64,000 nt of DNA from Microvelia longipes (lineage: Eukaryota > Arthropoda > Insecta > Hemiptera > Veliidae), in NCBI GenBank assembly GCA_018340805.1, contig JACMZG010000008.1, positions 73,946,636-74,010,635 of the forward strand. Reading direction: 5' to 3'. Of the stretch, positions 42,400 through 52,650 are shown one piece after another. Within the stretch, counting starts at the first letter, position 1, and each line of letters begins with the position of its first letter. The notes beneath the pieces are model-generated. The model worked only from the letters and a program-made list of their open reading frames with translations. It was not told where the DNA came from and did not search any database. Both the position numbers and the translations under genes were made by a program.

Positions 42400-45300
42400 T
42401 ATATATACATATATATAAACTTTTTTCGGACATATATTTTGTTATCAGGAAGCCAATAGGAACCGATTCCACTCACTCCCATCCTCAACTTCCGTCATCC
42501 GAACAACCTCATAAGCGTCATTTTCATTATGAAAATTTGCTAAAAGAAAAAATGAACAGAAAACAATTTATAAATAAATTAAATCACATCCTCTAGGAAA
42601 AAATTGAATATAAATTAATAAGTAATTCGTAAATAGATAAAAATATTTAATACCAGGATCAAATTACAATCCTTAGATTAAAACATGCAGAAAGCTTAAA
42701 ATGTTTGAGAAATTACAGGCGTTCCTGTTTTTTTTAGAGATTCTAATGAGAACAAATACAATTTTCGTAACATTTTATAATCAATTTCATACATGAAATT
42801 GATTTTGAAGAGAAGTAGAGTTAAAATATTTAAAACGTATATCTCTTGAATTATCACAATACAAAAAGAAGAGTTTAAAATTATGAGAACCATTTTGACA
42901 GAGTGGGCATGTCTCTAAATTATTAAATAAGATCTTATTGTTCCTTAGGTATAGTTTGGCTGTGTTAGAATTAGCAAGCCGAATCTGAGACACAAATCTT
43001 AAGATATGAATCCCACACCTGTTCTGCAAGTATGGTTCGCTCTCTGAACAGAAAAGAGAGATGTGTCTGAATAAGACTGAATAGCTTGAGGTAACGGCTC
43101 TTGCTATATCCAGAGACTAAACGACAAGTGTTTTAAGTCTGATTTAAAATGGTATGCATCAGAGTTTAATACATCAGACCTGCCAATCAACAACAAGAGG
43201 TATTTAAATTGCAGCACCAAATTTAAATCTTCCAAATTATTTTTTTTACTATCTGCTTCTAATAAAGCAATTAAGCACATGCCAGGAAGACGGGATGATC
43301 CATGGATATTTATTTAAGCCAAAGGTTAGCCATAGTTTTTTAAAACTTTTAGATTAAATAGATAGGAGACCAAGTTCCGGTCGCAACATGTAGTGGGGAG
43401 TACAAGAGGGCAAATAAAGAAGGTATTTGAAAAACATAGATTTAACAGTATCGAGTTTGTTTAAATACCTAGGTGCCCATATTTCGCAGCTATATAAAAG
43501 AGTTGATAAAGCCAGGCTGTTAAAAAGAGTGAGTTTTGTTGCCCAGGAATTTGATTTTGAATTTATTAATATATACCGGACTAGGGCTGATAAGAGCCTA
43601 TAATACTACCATTTAAGGTAAGATTGTTTAAAAGAAAAGTGCAGATTTATTCATAAAAATAACTAGAGAATTGTGTTTGCCAAAGATATGATTGAGGCCT
43701 CTTTATACTCAAAGGTGGTTGAGGCCTCTTTATACTCAAGATGTGTTGAGGACTCTTTATACTCAAAGATGTTGTTGAGGCTGATTGAGGCTCTTTATAC
43801 TCAAAGATGTGGTTGAGGACTCTTTATACTCAAAGATGTTGTTGAGGCCTATTTGTGGTTGAGGCCTCTTTATATCAAAGATGTGGTTGAGGCTCTTTAT
43901 ACTCTCTATTTATACTCAAAGATGTGGTTGAGGCCTCTTCATACTCAAAGATGTGGTTGAGGACTCTCTTTATACTCAAAGATGTGGTTGATGCTCTTTA
44001 TACTCAAGGTGGTTGAGGCCTCTTTATACTCAAAGATGTGGTTGAGGCCTCTTTATACTCAAAGATGTGGTTGAGGCCTCTTTATACTCAAAGATGTGGT
44101 TGAGGCCTCTTTATACTCAAAGATGTGGTTGAGGCCTCTTTATACTCAAGATGTGGTTGAGGATCTTTATACTCAAAGATGTTGTTGAGGCCTATTTATA
44201 CTCAAAGATGTGGTTGAGGCCTGTTTATACTCAAAGATGTGGTTGAGGCCTCTTTATACTCAAATACTTCGAAACATCATTAGAAATGCTTTTTATCAAT
44301 CATACATTTTTATGATTATTTAAGTTCAAAGTGACTCACTCCATTATGGTTCCACGTTTGATTTACCCCAAAATTTGATCAGTTCTTCCTTATTCATGTC
44401 ATTCTGTCTCCTTATCATGTTGAAATAAAAAATATTTAACCCAAATTTTTAAAATACTCCTAAGGTGCTCTTTTGCTATGCATTGAATTATTCAATCAAA
44501 GAAAAAAATTGTTAAAATTTATTTTTAGGTCATGCAGTCCATAAAATTTATTTAATGCGTGAATATAATAAAGAACACCATTAAATACTAAGAATAGAAT
44601 AGCTAACATACCTCCCAGTATTGAACAGTTGTCACTAATTTGTAAAGATTCTTGTATGAGGTATGAGTTACAAGGGTTATATCGGGTGATGGCACATAGC
44701 TGGTTGTATCCCTCCAAGGCTGAGTGACCCTGTTTGATACTTTAAAGCTCCCAGAGGAGTCAAGAGCTTCATCCTCTTTAAGAGCCGACTCAAGATTATA
44801 AAATAAAGCTTTTGCCTAAAATTACAAACAATACCTCTAAAGAAAAGCATAAGAAATAGTATTATATGAAAACTTGGGAACGGGGTGCCTCAGAAATATT
44901 TCTCACCACTAAAGTAATATACAAACTAAGTAGGGAAACTCCAATAATAACCTGTGTAAAAAATTCAGACATGCGTGGTCAGCTGATAGCTGGCTCAAAA
45001 ATAAAAAATAGCTAAAATAGGAACAATTGCATGTAAGCTTTTTAAGATTTAAGTTTTTTTACTTAGTTTTATAGGCAACCCTGATAACATTAGGTGAGTT
45101 TTACTTTTTAGCGTGTTTTGGTACTTTAATATATGCGAAACTGAAAAATGAAACTATAGTAAAGGTAAAAGTTTTTGAAGAACATACGGACGACAGTGTA
45201 TTGCCTTAAATATATTTCAATTGCATTTGATATATTAAAAAATTGTAGGTTAAAGTTGTTAAAATTTTAATTAATTAATATTTGAAGGGGAAAAACAAAT

Positions 45301-47303
45301 ATCACTTGCAAAAAAGTACTAAGTTAAGTTGTGCACACAAAAAAAAGTTTAATTAGCCGCTTGTTTTAAGTTATTTAAACAAACCTAGTATTTATAGATT
45401 TGAACTTAAATGTCTATTGGTTGTGAAAAAACGCATTTTTTACACAAATTACTAACATTTTATACTGTACAATAATAATAATATAAAATGTACAAAAAAT
45501 TTTAATACTCTCTGGTGTACAAATAACTACATAACAGGTAAGATAGAAATCACATTTGTTTCCCTACTTGGCTTATGTATTACTTTACTCACCACATATG
45601 TTTCACCACACTTATCCTCACTACTTCAGACTTGCTTCACTCATCCTCAGAATATAAAAATTACCAAATTTACACTACAAAATTTCTTTGGACTTGCTTT
45701 ACTCGACTTTAAACTGTAAATGCATTTGTCTTATTCTTAGAGGTCACCCATCCAGGCACTGACCTCGCTAAATGCTGCTTATTTTTTATGATCCAACAAA
45801 ACTCCTAGACATACTTGCTGCATTAAAATGAACTTACTTATTATAATGTAAAAGGATACACGTTTATCATAGTTCAACTAAATGAGATTATTTTTTGAAT
45901 TTATAAAATTTTTATTAAAATACATATACAAGTAATTCGATAAATATTGAAGTACAACTTGGAACAATCGTTGTTCTTATGCATGAGAACGTGTGCTAAA
46001 TTCCAAATGGACAAGAACAATTTACCATATTTAATGAATTTTCAAAATTTTTGCTGAGTCATTATTGCCAGTTAATGGCCTATTAAAAAAATTCCGTGTA
46101 GCAAAACTAAATCTTAAGATTGTTTTTAGGTTTACACATACAGACAACTTTGTGAAAGCCACTCAATAGGTCTTAAAAGCAATTGAAATGGATAATTCAG
46201 GTTAAAAAACTCGGTTATTAATTATTAGACCAAACACAATATATTCCTATATACTTATTAATCTTTCTCATTTAAGTCTTTTTAATTTTTCTTATTTATA
46301 CCTTAGGTTTATAGGAAATGTAATGTGTTTGTACTAATAATACAAAACCTGGATTTCTGGTATTTTTATGACCTGAGTAGTTTTTACATGTATTTGAATA
46401 CATATATGTGTGTGTGTGTGAGTGTGTGTGTATATTCCTGGTATTGTTAGAACATGAAATTTCCTAAACAATGTCTAGCAGGATTCCCTAGTAGTTAGTA
46501 CATTGCATATAAATCCAAGTATTTTTTTTAATGATCAAAGATTTATGCCCATATGTTGCAGCTCCCTGATTATATAGTAGCTTGAGTTTAATTTCTTGTT
46601 AAACTCTAGCTACAATATAATCAGGGAGCTTAAAAAATAAACATGTATGTGTGCATGTGTCTATAATCAATGTAAAGCCCCATGTGTTAATGCAAGAGAG
46701 TAGAAAACAGTAAAAAAAAAACAAATCTTTAGGTCGTTTTATAATGTCATCAATGACTCTGCAAAAATTTTAGGATAAGCTCAATTTTCATTGAATGACG
46801 TTAAGAGATACATTTCTTTAAAAATCATTTAAGAACAAAAAAAACATCCATTTACAATGAAATTTAGCACTGTGCCCCCCTCCCCCTAAAAGAATAATTT
46901 TTTACCACTATATGCTGAACATAATGATCAGAGTGCTCCATACGGTTGATGTTGCAAATGCACTCTTATAACCACCCTAGCAAGTAAAACTTTATTTTTT
47001 AACACATGCAGACGATTTGTCAGACTGAAATTAAGATATAAATTTTCTTGTTAACTCTATTTCATTATATCTCAAAAGCTACTATATTTTGAATCCCATT
47101 CATTCTTCCCCTCTGTAAAAAAGCAACATACAAACCTCATCATCAGGAGAGATAAAGTCTGAACTACTTGATTTCCTAGTTATCTTGCTTTGTTCCTGAA
47201 CAAAATTTAAATGATCCAAAAGAGATAAATGTATTACATGAATAATAGCAGTTATAATTGTTAAAATTAAGATGGTTAGATTCCAATAATTTAAACGAAT
47301 CAT
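37333..47303 (-). CDS. GLT49-family glycosyltransferase, beta-1,4-glucuronyltransferase 1-like, 6 exons
   Basis: Exons on the minus strand, in order: 47303-47136, 44815-44612, 40604-40266, 39817-39626, 38592-38425, 37524-37333. All have GT donors and AG acceptors in phase 0 and give 420 residues plus stop, close to B4GAT1 (about 415). The protein starts with a short cytoplasmic tail and a membrane anchor (residues about 8-29), as expected of a Golgi type II enzyme. Later come VTQPWRDTT and DITLVTHTSYKNLYKL in exon 2, VFVGHNEMAEALWSIATLM in exon 3, the metal-binding DxD motif in VIDIDMLPSENL (D226, D228), and PLYDERFKQYSFNKISQ with CELHVSGYSF and FLIYKGFK in exons 5-6, a hallmark shared with LARGE and B4GAT1. 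Known members add glucuronic acid in dystroglycan-type O-mannose glycans. The exact acceptor here is inferred, and a related N-acetylglucosaminyltransferase annotation is possible. A Ser/Pro-rich insert (SSPPLVPPEKSPLG) precedes the DxD. Start chosen because it is the only ATG before the anchor in exon 1. Confidence 0.92.
37525..38424 (-). other. Intron 5 of the glycosyltransferase gene
   Basis: Splice ends are intact. Mostly occupied by a copy of the 5S-like interspersed element (37690-38320). Confidence 0.8.
37690..38320 (-). mobile_element. 5S-like interspersed element, copy with shortened 5S part
   Basis: In plus orientation: caggctcacttcatttgtcc near 37756, a truncated antisense 5S-like bit at 37807-37835 (gtcggtcatccgtccattat), gagtcatttgataaaactgg, aggactacatgcgtg, ctctctagcataaatac and a final caatacacctacagtat phrase. 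Confidence 0.7.
38593..39625 (-). other. Intron 4 of the glycosyltransferase gene
   Basis: Contains a degenerate relative of the foldback element (38640-38880: gcgtgtttccatgcttaaa and its inverted partner aagcacggaaccatgcatcc). A C-run occurs near 39250. Confidence 0.7.
39818..40265 (-). other. Intron 3 of the glycosyltransferase gene with a long (AT)n tract
   Basis: Splice ends intact. About 170 bp (39975-40146) is AT dinucleotide sequence with three breaks. Confidence 0.85.
41158..41350. repeat. GC-rich palindromic island
   Basis: Successive small palindromes: cgggccttcggcccg, ccgctacgcgg, ccggccgcttcgcgaccgg, gtggccgctttgcggccac, then acatggcattttgccatgt and cccgcttcgcggg. Flanks are strongly AT-rich. 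Relatives in opposite orientation lie at 9100-9310, and single motifs at 63958-63975. Confidence 0.8.
42325..42416. repeat. (AT)n microsatellite
   Basis: About 90 bp of AT dinucleotides with two breaks (aatta). Confidence 0.93.
42680..43625 (-). mobile_element. LINE fragment, C-terminal part of reverse transcriptase and zinc-knuckle-like end, decayed
   Basis: Read on the minus strand, LTLFNSLALSTLLYSCEIWA followed by KLDTVKSMFFKYLLYLPSCT (about 43560-43420) is the thumb region typical of jockey/CR1-type LINEs (LF.SLVLSVLLYG.EIW...). It is followed by HYMLRPELGLLSI, and near 42920 by TCPLCQNGSHNFKLFFLYC, a CPLC...H...C finger common at the LINE C-terminus. Frames are broken between the parts. 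It sits in intron 2 in the same orientation as the host gene. Confidence 0.8.
43690..44270. repeat. 29-bp minisatellite in glycosyltransferase intron 2
   Basis: About 19 copies of gatgtggttgaggcctcttt + atactcaaa. Copies in the left half carry deletions and substitutions, while those at 44020-44150 are nearly identical, as expected if expansion is most recent there. Confidence 0.92.
45545..46300 (-). mobile_element. 5S-like interspersed element, long copy
   Basis: In plus orientation: acttatcctcactacttcag, cagacttgcttcactcatcc, the antisense 5S-like segment at 45738-45794 (aggtcacccatccaggcact, ctgcttattttttatgatcc), then atgagaacgtgtgc, agtcattattgccagttaat and cagacaactttgtg in family order. 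Confidence 0.75.
46560..46630. repeat. 71-bp hairpin with 32-bp arms
   Basis: The arms begin agctccctgattatat and end atataatcagggagct. They pair over 32 bp with two mismatches around a 7-base loop (tttcttg). The size is that of a miRNA precursor, but a MITE remnant is equally likely. Confidence 0.85.
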
Positions 47304-48354
47304 AAGGTATATTCATCTTCATAAATAATTATTTTTTAAATAGAACATTTGAAGAATAGTATTATAACTTACAAGTGTAGTGGATAAGATTTTAACTATA
47401 TTTATTATTAATAAATTATTTTTTTGTCGAATAAAATTTAAAATTTCTGTTTACTTTTAATATTTTCTTCGATATATTTTTCTTAATCTTCCTTACAAAC
47501 AGTGTTGTCTTGCAATAAATGATAAATAATTTTCTATTTTCATTTTTTTAGAGTTGGCAATTCACTAGGGATGTGGAGTCTAGTACCTTACTCGGAGCCC
47601 CCATGGACACATATATGTGTTATTAACACCCAAATTTAGTCCTTTATTTATACTTACAAATTTCGACTTCCGGTTTAACATAACCATAATTCTTTTCTTT
47701 GTCAAATTGTAATGAAAATGCTGATTTTAATGAGTTTTCGAGCAAAGCAAGCCCAAAAATGGTAGTTTTTACACTGAAAAATGTGTTTTTATTTTTCTTT
47801 AGTCCTTTATACGATAACGAACGTGCCAAGTTTAATCATATTATTATTAATAATTTATCAAAAATTTATTGAAGAAAAATGTACCATTTGTTTTGTTATT
47901 CAATCAGTAGAATACCTTCTACTTAAGTTATTTAAAAATAAAGTTATTTGAGAAAATAAATGTTAATTTAAATAAATACTGTACAAATTAAAATAAATTA
48001 GATTGAAATCGCAACACAAAAGTGAAATTATGAAGATATAACTAAACCTGAGTAAAAACAATATATTTTACTCCAAGTTGGGAACTAGATTTTTGTTAGT
48101 TGTTATCGGAAGGAAAAGAATAGGAGAAAAAATTCGTCAGTGCAGTGAATCAGTTCGCAGTCGAATTTCAGCTTGTTCATGTTGTTGTAAATTATCTCTT
48201 AGCTCAACGGTTCCGTGTATTTTGTGATCAACTTACAAAATTAAATATTAAATAATTCGTACGTGCTTTGGTGCTTTCAATTAGCTGCTGGAAGTTGTCG
48301 CTAGTTAATTTTATCTTCAAATAATTATGCGCTGTTGATAATTGATATTGCACA
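47304..48354. promoter_or_regulatory. Shared intergenic region between two divergent genes, with TCAGT initiators for the right-hand gene
   Basis: The glycosyltransferase starts at 47303 going left and the next gene's ATG is at 48355 going right. Two TCAGT sequences (48137-48141 and 48150-48154) lie in a less AT-rich patch, gtcagtgcagtgaatcag followed by ttcgcagtcg. TCAGT is the consensus arthropod initiator. The following 200 bp would be 5' UTR. No TATA box or clear downstream element is seen, so this is inference from motif and position. Confidence 0.4.
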
Positions 48355-48570
48355 ATGAAAGTCAAACACTGGAACTTAGTTTACTATCCCCCTTTATTAA
48401 TAATTTTATTTGCTCATTTAATTGGGGGCCAATCTTTATCTATAGAATCTGATAATTTAGATGATCAAATTTTAGTTGTAAATCGTAACGAGTTTGAGGA
48501 AAGTTCCTATAGTCATGATATCGAAAAAAGAGAAATTGCCGTGGTTGAAGATTCTGATAAGCTAATAAAG
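48355..48570 (+). CDS. First coding exon of an unidentified secreted or membrane protein
   Basis: 72 codons ending at a good donor (aag|gtatgt) in phase 0. The N-terminus has a short basic start followed by a hydrophobic stretch (YYPPLLIILFAHLIGG, about residues 10-25), which fits a signal peptide with cleavage near GGQS. What follows is acidic (SIESDNLDDQI, NRNEFEESS) and contains one dibasic site in DIEKREIAVV, where a propeptide could be cut. I do not recognise the family, and no downstream exon could be found in the remaining 15 kb, so either the intron is very long or later exons are too short to see. Start chosen because it is the first ATG of a plausible signal peptide after a likely 5' UTR. 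Confidence 0.6.
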
Positions 48571-49609
48571 GTATGTTTTGTTTATTATATGCATTAATTA
48601 AGATTAAGTGAGTGCGGGGTAACTTTATTATGGAGGAATATGTATTTGGAGATAAGAGGTTAACGTAGCGCTCTACGTTCTCTTCACCCGGCGTAGTAAT
48701 GCATTTTGGTAAGTCATTAATGCTGCGCTATTGCCTCCTGCAATGGTTATTACAATCCTATTATTTTGTTTACATTCGGAGATCTTTGAATGGGTTCAAA
48801 TCAAACTCTTGGTAGCATTAGCCATTAAACTTAGTGAAAGTCAAGATGATTATAAAGTGATTCAATTCGATGTAAACAAACCAAATGCAGTTGAAGGTTA
48901 TAACCTGACTTATACGAATGACATGTGAATGTTACTGCAGGATTTTAGTACGTTCGTAGATCGTATTAAGTACGATATCTAAATACGGTAACAAACGCTG
49001 TGTGAACCATGCGGAGGGAATCCAGTCAGATACGCTATAACTAGAGAGATGGAATCTAAATGGATCCCTCGATACGTTGTATGTACCTTCAGGTGAAATC
49101 GTATTTAACTATTATTTCACTTAAATGTTTCTGTTTTTATCAAATAACTTTTCAAATATTATTTTTTAGTGTAAATTTATTATTATTCAAAGTGATATAT
49201 ATATATCATATCACATATAAAAGTGAGCTTTCACAATAAAATACTCAATGTTTTGGCGGGATCAGTTATCACATAATCTCACTCGACCGACTAAACAAAA
49301 TACGGTGCAAGAACCTTATCGTATTAAATGGGTATGGAATACCCTCTGTGTACGTAGTAATTGTTATAGGCGGCTTGCATCAATGATTCTCTATTTATTC
49401 CTACAATGGCGTCACTCTGGACTATAACCTAACATATTAACAGAAAACTTAAGTTAATTATAAACCCTCCAATAGATCACCTTATTAATTGTATTAGCTT
49501 GAGTAATATGTAGTGGAGTGTTGTGGAATAATAATAATAATGCCCTTATAGAGCCTTGCGGCTCATCAGGGAAAACCTCTAGGGAACCACCTAAGGTAGT
49601 TGTGGCACT
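48571..49609. other. Probable first intron of the preceding gene; no repeat recognised
   Basis: A 65-codon open frame at 48731-48928 lacks splice context and domain. A small tatatatatatc / palindromic stretch at 49192-49215 is the only structure. Confidence 0.4.
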
Positions 49610-49770
49610 AATTACACTTGAATTACAACTTTGCGAAACCCACACAGGAGGCCTTATAAACGCCTGAAACGGATAATTTCGGTTTTATCCTAGATTCGGA
49701 TTTTTTTGCAAACACAATACTTTTCCTATATACCTACGGTATAATGAAGAAAAGTAAAAACAATTTTAAT
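49515..49770. mobile_element. 3' SINE fragment followed by a 5S-like element tail
   Basis: aataataataataatgccct followed by gagccttgcggctcatcagg and ggaaccacctaaggtagt match the 3' end of the SINE at 50620-50835 (agggcctttcggcccatcag, ggaaccacctcaggtgggg). From about 49640, gaggccttataaacgcctg and tatatacctacggtat belong to the tail of the 5S-like element. Confidence 0.7.
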
Positions 49771-50530
49771 TATAGACACAAACGCACAAAAAAAAATTAT
49801 ATGTATGTGTGTTGTACCTTCCTTAATCTGAGTTTTTAACTCTAATAGACATGATGTTTGATCAACTGAACAAAAACTATGATGCAAGAACCAGAGCAGC
49901 ACATAGAATGCAAATGCAATACCGTAACTAGTAAAATACACTGTGAGAACATAGCAATACCAACACTGCGTCGGCACTTGATTTTTAATACCAACACAAA
50001 AAGTGAGGATTTTTTTAGTGTTCACTTTCTATTATCCTTCATATGGTGTCAATCCTTTAGTAAGAACCTTGTGAAACAGCATTCTAACAGCGCAATTCAT
50101 AATAAACTGCTTAGGCTTCTATGTCATTGTCATGAGGATTGATGCAGTCATCACTGAAAGAGCTAAATCTTAAGACAATTTATCTTAACTCGGAATTATA
50201 GTGGAATAGAAAACAAGTAAACAAACTCCAAAGTGGACAGGCCAGTTTTGATGAAACTCAATTCTTAAAAATGGTTGCCAGTATGTTAAGATAACAACAA
50301 ATAAGAATGAAAGATTACTATTAAACTGTCAAAATACTGGGAAACGAACCCTCAGAGTTGTCTTATTTGAGCCCAAAAATAAGAGGCTACATGAAATTTT
50401 CAAAAACTCCTTAACAGAAACTTGAGGCGACAAAGATGTCTTCTTTTGACACTTGATGGCCTAAAATACGTGAGTTAAGTCATTTGTTGATTCTATTCTA
50501 CACTTCACTTAGCCGCCTTCGAGGTCGTTA
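49771..50530. other. No gene recognised
   Basis: Two overlapping open frames on opposite strands (49726-50025 minus, 49879-50142 plus) have no recognisable domain. Confidence 0.4.
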
Positions 50531-51175
50531 CAGTCTAATCGTTTAGTTTAAAAATCCCGAAGGTCATAAGCAATTTGGAGATTGACTAATCAGAGAAGCC
50601 GCTGCTAACCCATCACTTATAAATAAATAAATAAATGCCCGTTTTAGGGCCTTTCGGCCCATCAGGGTATTCACCCTGCGGGAACCACCTCAGGTGGGGT
50701 AGCATCTACTACACTCTAAGAATTAATTAAAGTTGGCGAAATCATTTTAATACAAATACTATTCATAAAATCTTAGAGCATAGCCTGGGCTGCGAACCCC
50801 GGACCTTTACAATCACGGCCACGGAGGCAGATAAGCCATCACTTAAAAAGATAAAAAAATCCCTACCACCATAACCGCAGTAGGGAAATAACCTTCTTCC
50901 CTGCAATCTTTTACTTTGTTTGTGGTTCTTCTTTTGTTTACATCGATTTGAAATCTACTTTCAAATTAATCATAAAAATGGTATTACAAAATAAAACTAC
51001 ACAAAAGAAATGTAAAAAAACATTGCCAAGAAAATATGGGTAAAATAACCTGATTTGTTTACACAGTTTTTTCCCGCTCCCTTCTTGTAGGGATTTTTTC
51101 TGTAGAATCGGCGGTGCCTAAACTGACCTGACAAGATTTTTAAAGTAGTCGATAGACTGTAGAGTCGATAGACTG
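50531..51175. mobile_element. Second copy of the mariner-type MITE, split by a SINE
   Basis: Begins TA-cagtctaatcgtttagttt and ends with gatagactg-TA, with an interior that is the reverse complement of 31879-32280 (for example gaagaaccacaaa / tttgtggttcttc). The right end carries a short local duplication (gtcgatagactgtag twice). Interrupted at 50620-50835. Confidence 0.78.
50620..50835 (-). mobile_element. Complete tRNA-Ser-like SINE with exact 10-bp target duplication
   Basis: On the minus strand it starts tctgcctccgtggccgtgat (A-box region), has ccggggttcgcagcccagg (B box), a body of about 110 bp, ctgatgggccgaaaggccct, and ends in an (ATTT)n tail. ccatcactta flanks it on both sides (50610-50619 and 50836-50845), an exact duplication typical of LINE-driven retroposition. 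It lies inside the MITE at 50531-51175, so it is younger than that element. Confidence 0.88.
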
Positions 51176-51181
51176 TAGAGC

Positions 51182-51290
51182 AAAGGTTAGTATTTATACT
51201 AACCTTTGACACCATGGAGGTCTGGGGTTCGTAGCCCAGGTTACGCTCTCAGTTTATAAGATTATTAAGAATAAGATTTCGTCAAATAAT
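51182..51290 (+). mobile_element. 3' half of a tRNA-Ser-like SINE behind a 12-bp-stem hairpin
   Basis: aaaggttagtat / atactaaccttt pair perfectly around a two-base loop (51182-51207). They are followed by gacaccatggaggtctgggg and ttcgtagcccaggttacgct, equal to the B-box side of the SINE. Confidence 0.7.
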
Positions 51291-51764
51291 ATATTGCCAA
51301 GTTTAGAATATAATTTATATGAGCATATACTTTATATATTTTATTCAAATAAAGTGATATGTGTAGATTTCTTAGAAAAACTGTCATTTTTCTTGTACAA
51401 CTGTCACATGACTTAGTGAAGACTCAAAATCTTATCTGTATTTATGTGAATTATTGTTTAAAGTTCATATGGGAGCAGATACCTCCTCTTAGGTCATACA
51501 ATGTATTTAATTAAGTGGATTGAATATAAACCATGGGTTTGATATGCTGTGTGTACATAGGAAATATCACTAAATTTACCATCTCTTCATAAAGAACGCA
51601 ATTCTGGGCTAGACCCGGAAAAAATCAAGAGGTTAAATCCCCATCATAATAGGTTAAAAAAGAAAGGTTGAACAGGTTGGAAGTATTTTTCTGGGTTTGA
51701 GGTTCAGCATGGGTTGATGGTGTAGCATGGCTGCAAACGACCAGGAGCTGAAGGCTCCTCTCTG
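51291..51764. other. No gene recognised
   Basis: Ordinary AT-rich sequence leading into the large minisatellite. Confidence 0.4.
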
Positions 51765-52650
51765 ATATGATGTTTCACACGTGAGGCTCTTGTGAAATGT
51801 CCTTTCTGATATGAGTTTATTTTCAACATCCCTTTCCTTTCTGTTGTGATGTTCTTGTTAAGGATCCTTTCTCTTATGAGGTTCTTGTAAAATGTCCTTT
51901 CTGATATGAGTTTATTTTCAACATCCCTTTCCTTTCTGTTGTGATGTTCTTGTTAAGGATCCTTTCTCTTATGAGGTTCTTGTAAAACATCCTTTCTATT
52001 ATGAGTTTATTTTCAACATCCCTTTCCTTTCTGTTGTGATGTTCTTGTTAAGGATCTTTTCTCTTATGAGGCTCTTGTAAAATCTCCTTTCTGTTATGAG
52101 TTTATTTTCAACATCCCTTTCCTTTCTGTTGTGATGTTCTTGTTAAGGATCCTTTCTCTTATGAGGTTCTTGTAAAATGTCCTTTCTGATATGAGTTTAT
52201 TTTCAACATCCCTTTCCTTTCTGTTGTGATGTTCTTGTTAAGGATCCTTTCTCTTATGAGGTTCTTGTAAAACATCCTTTCTATTATGAGTTTATTTTCA
52301 ACATCCCTTTCCTTTCTGTTGTGATGTTCTTGTTAAGGATCTTTTCTCTTATGAGGCTCTTGTAAAATCTCCTTTCTGTTATGAGTTTATTTTCAACATC
52401 CCTTTCCTTTCTGTTGTGATATCCTTGTTAAGGATCCGAGGTTCTTGTAAAACATCCTTTCTGTTATGAGTTTATTTTCAACATCCCTTTCCTTTCTGTT
52501 GTGATGTCCTTGTTAAGGATCCTTTCTCTTATGAGGTTCTTGTGAAACATCCTTTCTGTTATGAGTTTATCCTTTCTGTTGTGATGTTCTTGTGGTCCTT
52601 TCTGATATGAGTTTATTTTCAAACATCCTTTTCCATTCTGACGTGAGGTT
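51765..52650. repeat. 95-bp minisatellite with three-unit higher-order organisation
   Basis: About nine units of roughly 95 bp. Each is built from three related 30-bp subunits starting cctttct. Variant units alternate in the order ...aaaatgtcctttctgat, ...aaaacatcctttctatt, ...aaaatctcctttctgtt. This triplet occurs twice in succession with a shift of 285 bp (51895 to 52180), a higher-order repeat. The right end is eroded. Confidence 0.88.

Larger units (their letters stand above)
40605..44611 (-). other. Intron 2 of the glycosyltransferase gene
   Basis: 4.0 kb. Holds a GC-rich palindromic island (41158-41350), an (AT)n tract (42325-42416), a LINE fragment (42680-43625) and a 29-bp minisatellite (43690-44270). 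The stretch 41530-41900 shares phrases with 21420-21550 (gattgagctgaaac, ggtctgcttagct, ctatgggacagta), so it is another dispersed family. Confidence 0.85.
44816..47135 (-). other. Intron 1 of the glycosyltransferase gene
   Basis: 2.3 kb. Contains a dispersed 150-bp repeat (45345-45480, shared with 17865-18010), a long copy of the 5S-like element (45545-46300) and a strong hairpin (46560-46630). Confidence 0.85.

Noticed and set aside
48731..48928. 65-codon frame as second exon of the secreted-protein gene
   Set aside because: No suitable acceptor in the right phase and no recognisable domain. Composition like intron.
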